A stretch of 64,000 nt of DNA. Origin: Sporosarcina sp. 6E9. Lineage in GTDB: Bacteria > Bacillota > Bacilli > Bacillales_A > Planococcaceae. This document shows, one piece after another, positions 58,177 through 64,000 of this stretch; within the stretch, counting starts at the first letter, position 1; every line of letters begins with the position of its first letter. The notes below the pieces were generated by a model, which saw only the letters and a program-made list of their open reading frames with translations, did not search any database and had not been told where the DNA came from. Position numbers and translations under genes: made by a program. Location: contig NZ_JAGEMN010000004.1 in NCBI RefSeq assembly GCF_017921835.1, positions 124,001 through 188,000 of the forward strand, read 5' to 3'.

Positions 58177-58213
58177 AAAAAGAGCACACGCCTCCTAGAG
58201 TAAGCGCGTGCTC
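58177..58213 (-). terminator. Attenuator (leader terminator) before bmrC
   Basis: GAGCACGCGC / GCGTGTGCTC stem (one mismatch) around TTACTCTAGGAG, then TTTTTGG on the minus strand, placed 72 bp upstream of the bmrC start. A second hairpin, GGAATGGCA / TGTCGTTCC (58222-58243), precedes it. Confidence 0.8.
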
Positions 58214-58264
58214 ATCATAAAGGAACGACAGATATGCCATTCCGTTCAATTAATCAAAGTAAAA

Positions 58265-58333
58265 TTAACAGAAGTCGGCTAGGCACGGAAATACTATTAA
58301 ATTAACGTTCTGTACAATGTCTATTTTATTCAT
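58265..58333 (-). CDS. Leader peptide of bmrCD (BmrB-like), 22 residues
   Basis: A 22-codon ORF beginning MNKIDIVQNVN and ending LADFC, with GATGGTG 7 nt before its ATG, located between the promoter and the attenuator. It stops 21 nt before the first leader hairpin. Its place corresponds to B. subtilis bmrB (yheJ), whose translation controls termination ahead of bmrC. The amino-acid sequence does not need to be conserved. Confidence 0.6.
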   Translation of the reverse strand: MNKIDIVQNVNLIVFPCLADFC

Positions 58334-58385
58334 CGTCCGCACCATCTTTCTATTTCGGATTTCGAAAGTTCTCGAATAATTTCAG

Positions 58386-58413
58386 ATTAACACTTCCAAT
58401 TCTAATATGTCAA
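58386..58413 (-). promoter_or_regulatory. Promoter of the bmrCD leader
   Basis: -35 TTGACA (58408-58413), 16-bp spacer, -10 GTTAAT (58386-58391) on the minus strand, about 50 bp before the leader ORF. Confidence 0.6.
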
Positions 58414-58581
58414 TACTTTTTGAAATTAAAGATAATATTTTCGCAATAATTTCATTGTATGTTCAAACGAATATTAAATGAGTTAAATATTTTCCTAGTT
58501 TATACAGGTAAACAAGCGTATCCAATTGTATTTTACCTCTAAATAATTTAATATAGACTTAACTAACGATTTTACCACTAC

Positions 58582-58638
58582 AGGAGGTGTACACTTCGTT
58601 CTACCCCCCATTTGGGTTTGGAATGAAGTAATTATTTG
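58582..58638 (+). promoter_or_regulatory. Split ribosome-binding site with bridging hairpin before the CorC-like gene
   Basis: AGGAGGTG (58582-58589) lies 46 nt before the only possible start, TTG 58636. ACTTCGTTC (58593-58601) and GAATGAAGT (58621-58629) form a 9-bp stem, plus 2 bp inside, between them. If folded, SD and TTG are separated by only 9 unpaired nt. Confidence 0.6.
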
Positions 58639-59976
58639 GAAATTGCCATACGATTGACAGCATTTGCTGTCTTGATCGCCCTCACCGCATTTTTCGTTGC
58701 GAGTGAATTTGCAATTGTGAAGATAAGGACGACACGAATAAACCAGCTCGTTGCTGAAGGTCACCCGAAAGCAATGAATGCTAAAAGAGTAATCAGTAAT
58801 TTGGATGAATATTTATCCGCGTGTCAATTAGGGATAACGATAACTGCGCTCGGTCTCGGGATGCTCGGCGAACCGACCGTGAAATTAATGCTGAGTCCAG
58901 CCTTCGCTTATTTTGATACTACACCAAGTGTAGCAAGCATCCTTTCTTTCATCATCGCCTTTACATTCGTAACATTTTTGCATGTTGTTGTTGGTGAATT
59001 GGCTCCCAAAACGATTGCGATTCAAAAAGCGGAGGAAATAGCGCTATTATTTGCTAAGCCGCTCATCGTGTTTTTTCATATAATGTATCCAGTTATTAAG
59101 GGTATGAACGGATCTGCCCGTTTTATTCTAAAGCTGTTAGGCTTCAAATCGATTTCCGAATCAGACGTTGCACATACGGAAGACGAGTTGCGATTGATTT
59201 TATCCGATAGTTTAAAAGGCGGCGAAATCAACCAAGCGGAATATAAATATGTAAATAAAATATTTGAATTTGATGATCGTGTAGCTAAAGAAATTATGGC
59301 CCCTCGAACAGAAATGATGACCATCGAAAAAGATATGACCTTGAGTCAAGTATTTGATATGTCAGGCGTTGAACAATATACGCGCTATCCTGTGACAGAT
59401 GGTGATAAAGACCATATTATCGGCCTTATAAATATGAAAAACTTATTAACCGAGTATATTAAAGATCCTACAGCAGGCAATCAACCTGTTGTCAATCATA
59501 TGCAGCCCATTATTAGCGTCATTGAAACGATTCCAATTGGCGATTTGCTGTTGAAGATTCAACGTGAACGAATCCATATGGCTATTCTTATGGACGAATA
59601 CGGTGGAACAGCTGGGCTTGTCACTATTGAAGATATCCTAGAAGAAATCGTCGGTGATATTCGCGATGAGTTCGACACAGATGAAGTCCCTGAAGTTCAA
59701 ATCGTCGGAGAAAACCATTATATATTCGATGCGAAGTTACTCATTGAAGAGGTAAATGGAATTCTTGGAATTTCAATAGACGAGGAAGACATCGATACAA
59801 TTGGCGGTTGGTTCATGACTGAACGCTTCGAAGCCATGAAAGGTGAAAAAATCATTGAACAAGGCTTCGAATTTATGGTTAAAGATATGGACGGACATCA
59901 CATACTGTATTTAGAAGTCTTGAAACACGAAGAGGAAGAAGCCGTAGATAGCATTGAACTATCGGCGGAATCCTAA
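58636..59976 (+). CDS. HlyC/CorC-family (CNNM + CBS) membrane protein
   Basis: 446 residues. The N-terminal DUF21/CNNM domain has about four hydrophobic segments (IRLTAFAVLIALTAFFVASEFAIVKIRTTR, in part). Two CBS domains follow at ~215-335 (MAPRTEMMTI, ILMDEYGGTAGLVTIEDILEEIVGDI) and a C-terminal CorC_HlyC domain. Family members are linked to Mg2+/Co2+ export. An in-frame stop at 58624 leaves TTG 58636 as the only start, and its direct SD is weak; see the bridging hairpin feature. 422 bp between it and the bmrCD attenuator hold that operon's leader and this gene's poorly defined promoter (TTGTAT-17-TAATAT at 58526-58554). Confidence 0.88.
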   Translation: MEIAIRLTAFAVLIALTAFFVASEFAIVKIRTTRINQLVAEGHPKAMNAKRVISNLDEYLSACQLGITITALGLGMLGEPTVKLMLSPAFAYFDTTPSVASILSFIIAFTFVTFLHVVVGELAPKTIAIQKAEEIALLFAKPLIVFFHIMYPVIKGMNGSARFILKLLGFKSISESDVAHTEDELRLILSDSLKGGEINQAEYKYVNKIFEFDDRVAKEIMAPRTEMMTIEKDMTLSQVFDMSGVEQYTRYPVTDGDKDHIIGLINMKNLLTEYIKDPTAGNQPVVNHMQPIISVIETIPIGDLLLKIQRERIHMAILMDEYGGTAGLVTIEDILEEIVGDIRDEFDTDEVPEVQIVGENHYIFDAKLLIEEVNGILGISIDEEDIDTIGGWFMTERFEAMKGEKIIEQGFEFMVKDMDGHHILYLEVLKHEEEEAVDSIELSAES

Positions 59977-59983
59977 TAAAAGA

Positions 59984-60011
59984 GCGACTCTCCGTAAGGG
60001 GGTCGTTTTTT
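59984..60011 (+). terminator. Terminator of the CorC-like gene
   Basis: CGACTCTC / GGGGGTCG 8-bp stem then six T. Confidence 0.85.
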
Positions 60012-60032
60012 CATTCGGAAGGCGGGTGCAAT

Positions 60033-60905
60033 TTGGAACTTTATTCGAATTTGAAAGAAGGCGAAAAAGGGGCTTGGCTTAGTATTTGGACATACCTCTC
60101 ACTCAGTGCTGTAAAGCTAATTATTGGTTATATCGGATCTTCAGAAGCTTTAAAAGCAGATGGCCTGAATAACACAACCGATATTATCGCATCCATTGCA
60201 ATTTTAGTCGGTTTACGGATTGCCCAAAAACCTCCAGACGCCGACCACCAATATGGTCATATGCGTGCAGAAACAGTTGCATCTCTTGTCGCTGCATTCA
60301 TTATGGCTTTTGTCGGATTTCAAATATTACTTAGCGCTGGAAAATCAATCATCAGTCCAGTTAAAGGATCACCTTCAATGCTGACCGCAGTCGTCGCGAT
60401 TTTAAGTGCAATCGTTATGTATTTGGTTTATCGATACAACTTAAAACTTTCAAAACGAATCAGCAGTGAAGCAGTTCGCGCCGCAGCATATGATAATCGT
60501 TCAGATGCCCTTGTCAGTGTTGGAACCGCCGTCGGTATTCTCGGAGCTGTGATTGGATTTCCAATCATCGACTCTATAACGGCTTTCATTATCGGTCTTT
60601 TAGTTATTTACACGGCTTGGAAAATTTTCTATCCAAGTGTCCATACGCTGACGGATGGGTTTGATGAAGATGATGTTGAAGAACTTTCCGAAATTGTTTT
60701 GCGAGTGGAAGGTGTTGTCAAACTGAAAGAATTCAAAGGTCGCATGCACGGTAATTTAATGTTTATTGACCTAACGATAACGGTGAATCCAGCACTAAAC
60801 GTAATCCAAAGCCACCGAATCACTGAAGAAATCGAACTGAAAATTGGTGCTATGAAACCACATTCGGTCATTCTCGTTCATATTGAACCTGATTTGACAA
60901 ATTGA
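60033..60905 (+). CDS. Cation diffusion facilitator, Mn-type (MneP/MneS-like)
   Basis: 290 residues, six transmembrane helices and a C-terminal cytoplasmic domain. The metal site differs from zinc transporters: helix 2 has Asn46-x3-Asp50 (DGLNNTTD) instead of His-x3-Asp, and helix 5 has DNRSD (Asp-x3-Asp). The resulting N-D-D-D quartet is that of manganese exporters such as S. pneumoniae MntE and B. subtilis MneP/MneS. TTG start behind AAGGCGGGTG. It exports metal from the cytoplasm in exchange for protons. Confidence 0.85.
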   Translation: MELYSNLKEGEKGAWLSIWTYLSLSAVKLIIGYIGSSEALKADGLNNTTDIIASIAILVGLRIAQKPPDADHQYGHMRAETVASLVAAFIMAFVGFQILLSAGKSIISPVKGSPSMLTAVVAILSAIVMYLVYRYNLKLSKRISSEAVRAAAYDNRSDALVSVGTAVGILGAVIGFPIIDSITAFIIGLLVIYTAWKIFYPSVHTLTDGFDEDDVEELSEIVLRVEGVVKLKEFKGRMHGNLMFIDLTITVNPALNVIQSHRITEEIELKIGAMKPHSVILVHIEPDLTN

Positions 60906-60940
60906 CATGACGCCCTTCCCACTTCTGTCACTTTGGAATG

Positions 60941-60973
60941 AACCGTGACGTCCTATTAGATGTCACGGTTTTT
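60941..60973 (+). terminator. Terminator of the CDF gene
   Basis: AACCGTGAC / GTCACGGTT perfect stem then TTT. Confidence 0.85.
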
Positions 60974-61052
60974 CATTGTCAAAAATGGGATGAAAAAACG
61001 ACACAACTTCTTCACACTTTACTAACAACTAACATGCTTCAGTGAAGAATAA

Positions 61053-61081
61053 TTTACTTGCATCAGTATTCACCTTATAAT
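61053..61081 (+). promoter_or_regulatory. Promoter of bdbC
   Basis: -35 TTTACT (61053-61058), 17-bp spacer, -10 TATAAT (61076-61081), 36 bp before the ATG. Confidence 0.7.
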
Positions 61082-61116
61082 CAAAGAAGCAATTATTTTT
61101 AGTAGGAGTTGGTTAC

Positions 61117-61542
61117 ATGCAGAAGCGGCTTGAAAACGGGCTGATATTCATCACAATCGTTTCGTTAGTCGCCACTTTAGGGTCATTATATTTCTCTCAA
61201 ATACGCGGATTTGAACCCTGTACACTTTGCTGGTACCAACGAATTTTGATGTATCCCATCATACTTATTGCAGGCATTGGCCTTTTCCAAAAAAACGCTA
61301 AGATCGCCTTAACAACAGCAATTTTTGCGTTTATCGGCGGAGGTATTTCTCTCTATCATTTTGGAATTCAAAAACTCGCATTCCTAAACGATAGCGCACC
61401 ATCATGCGGGCTCGTTCCCTGTACTGGTCAATACATCAATTACTTGGGATTCATTACAATTCCATTTCTCGCACTAATTGCATTTTTACTTATCGCAATC
61501 ACAAGCCTTTTCATGATGAAATGGCAAAAGGAGACGAAATAA
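61117..61542 (+). CDS. bdbC: Thiol oxidoreductase BdbC (DsbB family)
   Basis: 141 residues, four transmembrane helices. Quinone-linked redox pair Cys35-Cys38 (CTLC, followed by WYQR as in DsbB) and second pair Cys97/Cys102 (CGLVPC). It reoxidises an extracytoplasmic thiol oxidase partner. SD AGGAG 8 nt before ATG. It is followed after one base by a thioredoxin-like protein, its likely partner. Confidence 0.93.
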   Translation: MQKRLENGLIFITIVSLVATLGSLYFSQIRGFEPCTLCWYQRILMYPIILIAGIGLFQKNAKIALTTAIFAFIGGGISLYHFGIQKLAFLNDSAPSCGLVPCTGQYINYLGFITIPFLALIAFLLIAITSLFMMKWQKETK

Positions 61543-61543
61543 A

Positions 61544-62014
61544 TTGAAAAAGTTATTAGTCATTGGTGGCATTATCGTCGCTATCTTTATTCTAATTGTT
61601 GTTCTAACCAACAAATCGAATGAAACAAAACTGAAAGATAACCCATACGGCACGGACAAATTAGATCCATCGACCATTAACCTAATTGGCAACGAAAACT
61701 ATAATAATATTATCTTGCCTGATGAATTGGCCAAGAAAGTTAAATCGGGTGAACCTGTAACAGCCTACTTTTTCAGTCCTACATGTCCGTACTGCATGGA
61801 AATGACGCCTGTTCTTATGCCAATCGCAAAAGAAATGGATGTCACTGTTTACCAGTACAACTTACTTGAATTCAGTCCACAAGCTTCATCTTACGGCATC
61901 AAATCAACACCTACGCTTATCCACTTCAAAGATGGAAAAGAAGTTGGAAGAATGGTCGGAGGACAACCAGCAGAAAATATTCGTGCATTTTTCACTGAAT
62001 ACGAAACAGAGTGA
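61544..62014 (+). CDS. Membrane-anchored thioredoxin-like oxidoreductase
   Basis: 156 residues. One N-terminal membrane helix (LLVIGGIIVAIFILIVVL) leaves a thioredoxin fold outside the membrane, with the redox motif CPYC (Cys81, Cys84) and the cis-Pro in STPTL. The CPYC dipeptide and lack of the DsbA helical insertion make it a thioredoxin-type partner of BdbC, not a BdbD/DsbA. TTG start, AAAGGAG 10 nt upstream, inside the bdbC end. Could act as oxidase or in disulfide shuffling; which is not resolved from sequence. Confidence 0.87.
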   Translation: MKKLLVIGGIIVAIFILIVVLTNKSNETKLKDNPYGTDKLDPSTINLIGNENYNNIILPDELAKKVKSGEPVTAYFFSPTCPYCMEMTPVLMPIAKEMDVTVYQYNLLEFSPQASSYGIKSTPTLIHFKDGKEVGRMVGGQPAENIRAFFTEYETE

Positions 62015-62038
62015 GTTATTTTGGAAGGATGAAATTTA

Positions 62039-62875
62039 ATGAGTTCATTTAAATATACAACGACTGAAGAAAGTTCAACGATTGAATATCTTCTACGTGA
62101 ACAATGGCAAGCCGGAAAAAAGACAGTGCACCATATGCGTATGGCTAAAAGTGTAACTGGAACTGATGGCGAACCAATCGATTGGCGAACGCCTCTTCCC
62201 TTAGGTACTGAATTGACTTTCACCGTTCCCGATGCGCGTTCAACTTACTTACCAGAAGAAAAGGGACTACAGATCCTGTTTGAAGATGAACATATTCTTG
62301 CGGTTAATAAACCCGCTGGAATTACGACTCACCCAGATGGTCCGGGGCAAAGCGGTACTTTGATGAACTTCGTAATGGCGTACATTTCCAATCAGGGCGG
62401 AGATTACGCAGAGCATATCCATCGCCTCGATAAAGGAACTTCCGGGGTACTCCTCATCGCGAAGCATCCGATTGCAAAGGCTCTTTTTGATCGAATGATT
62501 GAACGCAATGATATCGTTCGAAAATATCAGGCGGAAGTAGACGGTCAGCTAAAAAGACCAAAAGGAACCATTAAACTTCCAATCGGACGGGATCGTCATC
62601 ATCCTGCAAAACGTATTGTTTCGCTTTCTGGTCAATCAGCAGTAACACATTTTCGTGTAATTGAGCGTAAACCAGATTCAACAATCGTGGAAGCAGAGCT
62701 TGAAACTGGGCGCACACATCAAATTCGTGTTCATCTTGCCCATCTCGGACATCCCGTAGTTGGAGACACGCTATACGACGGTAGTCGAACAACCGACGGC
62801 GAGTTCCGACTAACTGCTACTGGATTATCTTTCATTCATCCATTTACAATGGAAAAAGTAACGATTGAACAATAA
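62039..62875 (+). CDS. RluA/RluD-family pseudouridine synthase
   Basis: 278 residues. Catalytic Asp131 in HRLDKGTSG, N-terminal S4-like segment poorly conserved, and C-terminal GRTHQIRVHLAHLGHPVVGD. It isomerises uridine in rRNA or tRNA; the exact site is unknown (YhcT/YjbO/RluD class). Begins 24 nt after the thioredoxin-like gene, with GGAAGGATG before ATG. Confidence 0.9.
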   Translation: MSSFKYTTTEESSTIEYLLREQWQAGKKTVHHMRMAKSVTGTDGEPIDWRTPLPLGTELTFTVPDARSTYLPEEKGLQILFEDEHILAVNKPAGITTHPDGPGQSGTLMNFVMAYISNQGGDYAEHIHRLDKGTSGVLLIAKHPIAKALFDRMIERNDIVRKYQAEVDGQLKRPKGTIKLPIGRDRHHPAKRIVSLSGQSAVTHFRVIERKPDSTIVEAELETGRTHQIRVHLAHLGHPVVGDTLYDGSRTTDGEFRLTATGLSFIHPFTMEKVTIEQ

Positions 62876-62912
62876 AAAAATGCCTGGAGAATTTTTTCTC
62901 CCAGGCATTTTT
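62874..62912. terminator. Bidirectional terminator of the pseudouridine synthase and aldo/keto reductase genes
   Basis: ATGCCTGG / CCAGGCAT stem with A-run before and T-run after, between convergent genes. Confidence 0.88.
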
Positions 62913-62917
62913 CATTT

Positions 62918-63742
62918 TTAAAAGTCTTCCGGGTTTGATCCAACACGCTCATTTAAGTTTAGTGTATTAATTTTTTCCATCTCTTCTTCAGTTAATACAA
63001 AATCAGCAACATTGATATTTTCATCAATCCGCTTCGGTGTGACCGATTTAGGTATAACGATTAAATCATTTTGTAAATGCCAACGAATAATTACTTGGGC
63101 AGACGTTTTTCCATATTTACTTCCTATGCTCTTGAGCAACCCATTAGCTAGCAATTCCCCGCCTCTTGCCAATGGCGACCAAGAAGTAACCGCAATATTA
63201 TTTTCAGCACAAAATTGTCGTAAAGGTTCTTGTGACAATCTTGGATGAACTTCAACTTGATTGACCATCGGACGAATATTCGCTTTTGCAAAAACTTTTT
63301 CCAGATGGTGGATATGATGATTCGAAACACCCGTTGAACGGATTAGTTTTTCATCATATAACCGTTCAATCGCTTTATACGTCTCGACATAGCTTTCTTT
63401 GACTGGCCAATGCGTTAAATACAAATCCAAATAATCGAGTTCCAACCTTTCAAGTGAAGCTTCAAATGCACGCAATGTTTCATCGTATCCTTGATCTGTA
63501 TTCCAAACTTTAGAGGTTATGAATAAATCTTCTCTTGGAATACCCGAATGGCGAATCGCTTCTCCAGTTTCTTTTTCATTTCCATAAACTGCTGCCGTAT
63601 CAACTGCACGGTACCCTGTTTTCAGCGCATGCTGAATTGCTTCAACCGTTTCTTCGGGATTTTGCATCTTATAAACACCAAGTCCCATTCGCGGCATTTC
63701 GATCCCATTTGCGAGTAATTTCGTTTCCTTATATATACTCAC
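62918..63742 (-). CDS. Aldo/keto reductase (AKR, YvgN/YtbE type)
   Basis: 274 residues. The TIM-barrel reductase tetrad is Asp48 (RAVDTA), Tyr53 (VYGNE), Lys78 (TSKVW) and His111 (LTHWP). NADPH site IPKSVTPKRIDEN near the C-terminus. Reduces aldehydes such as methylglyoxal; a link to the mgsA gene 15 kb away is possible but unproven. Confidence 0.92.
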   Translation of the reverse strand: MSIYKETKLLANGIEMPRMGLGVYKMQNPEETVEAIQHALKTGYRAVDTAAVYGNEKETGEAIRHSGIPREDLFITSKVWNTDQGYDETLRAFEASLERLELDYLDLYLTHWPVKESYVETYKAIERLYDEKLIRSTGVSNHHIHHLEKVFAKANIRPMVNQVEVHPRLSQEPLRQFCAENNIAVTSWSPLARGGELLANGLLKSIGSKYGKTSAQVIIRWHLQNDLIVIPKSVTPKRIDENINVADFVLTEEEMEKINTLNLNERVGSNPEDF

Positions 63743-63819
63743 TAAATATCCCTCCCCTTTATTTACACGCCCTTATTATACAAGCGAGAAATCTTTTTGA
63801 CTATGAATTACATTTTCAC

Positions 63820-63848
63820 TTGAAATTACGATAAAAAACGAATACTAT
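63820..63848 (+). promoter_or_regulatory. Promoter of the purine permease gene
   Basis: -35 TTGAAA (63820-63825), 17-bp spacer, -10 TACTAT (63843-63848). No purine riboswitch lies between it and the start. Confidence 0.65.
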
Positions 63849-63893
63849 TGATAACGGACTTAAAATCGTTCGTGTTTTGAAAGGAGAATTATT

Positions 63894-64000
63894 ATGTTTC
63901 ATTTAAAAGATCAACAAACAACTGCAAAAACTGAAATCCTTGCCGGTATGACAACTTTTCTAACCATGGCATATATAATCATAGTTAACCCGATAATACT
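63894..64000 (+). CDS. NCS2/AzgA-type purine permease, N-terminal part (cut by window edge)
   Basis: Only 35 codons are present: MFHLKDQQTTAKTEILAGMT then TFLTMAYIIIVNP, the typical start of PbuG/PbuO-type hypoxanthine-guanine or adenine permeases. AAAGGAG lies 7 nt before ATG. The specific purine cannot be told. Confidence 0.85.
   Translation, partial: MFHLKDQQTTAKTEILAGMTTFLTMAYIIIVNPII

Noticed and set aside
58414..58635. Mg2+ (M-box/ykoK) riboswitch before the CorC-like gene
   Set aside because: No M-box core sequences were found; only two local hairpins are seen.
58495..58764. 89-codon minus-strand open frame overlapping the start of the CorC-like gene
   Set aside because: Shadow of the CorC-like gene and its leader; no SD and no family.
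63820..63893. Purine riboswitch before the purine permease
   Set aside because: The leader is only ~40 nt and shows none of the conserved aptamer segments.

Overview
The window is low-to-moderate GC chromosomal DNA from an endospore-forming member of the Bacillales. It is probably a Planococcaceae/Sporosarcina-type organism; the order is certain from gene content, the family is inferred. Almost every gene is a recognisable Bacillus subtilis-type orthologue in B. subtilis-like blocks: cggR-gap-pgk-tpiA-gpmI, dpp-ykf, crh-whiA-yvcK-rapZ, yvoF-ppaX-lgt-hprK, uvrA-uvrB, ecsA/B-hit-trpP-scoC-prsA, yhaMNOPQ, yheA/B/E and bmrC/D. Many genes start with TTG or GTG behind strong Shine-Dalgarno (SD) sequences, so several starts given here are inside the longest open frame. 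There are no insertion sequences, prophage genes, rRNA operons or CRISPR arrays.

Layout. 0-4.6 kb (-): the glycolytic operon, read cggR to gpmI (gpmI is cut by the window edge), with a clear promoter and a double CggR operator. 4.6-6.3 kb (-): a glutaredoxin-like protein and a LemA/TPM-domain membrane pair. 6.4-13.9 kb (-): a dppABCDE-ykfCD operon for uptake and breakdown of peptidoglycan-type peptides. 14.1-15.7 kb: a BCCT transporter. 16 kb: tRNA-Arg(CCG) divergent from clpP, which has a CtsR box. 17-28 kb (-): crh, whiA, yvcK, rapZ, a Nudix gene, trxB, a TPR protein, then yvoF-ppaX-lgt-hprK and yvlB. 28-33 kb (-): uvrA and uvrB behind a LexA-type box, and an IDEAL-domain protein. 33.5-40 kb: ecsAB (-), then hit, trpP, yhaH, scoC, a small membrane protein and prsA (+), with a YjcZ-type sporulation peptide between. 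39-47.5 kb (-): yhaO-yhaN-yhaM, the yhaQP ABC exporter and a small self-regulated XRE operon. 47.6-54.5 kb: yhzD, mgsA, an enoyl-CoA hydratase, hemZ, yheA, yheB, a ferritin-like gene, yheE and an MFS transporter. 54.6-58.4 kb (-): the heterodimeric multidrug exporter bmrCD with a leader-peptide attenuator. 58.6-64 kb: a CBS/CorC protein, a Mn-type CDF exporter, bdbC with a thioredoxin-like partner, a pseudouridine synthase, an aldo/keto reductase and the start of a purine permease.

Functional links: gap/pgk/tpiA control through CggR, and Crh, HPr kinase and PpaX (all in this window), form a carbon-catabolite module. Lgt matures lipoproteins such as DppE and PrsA, which are also present.

No wholly new system was found. 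The most interesting signals are regulatory: a hairpin that appears to bridge a distant SD and a TTG start (58582-58638), a leader peptide plus attenuator before bmrC (58177-58413), five exactly phased TRAP-type triplets over the trpP start (36044-36066), twin 16-bp palindromes over an XRE operon promoter (47535-47566), and a 21-bp repeat array between clpP and crh (17003-17096).
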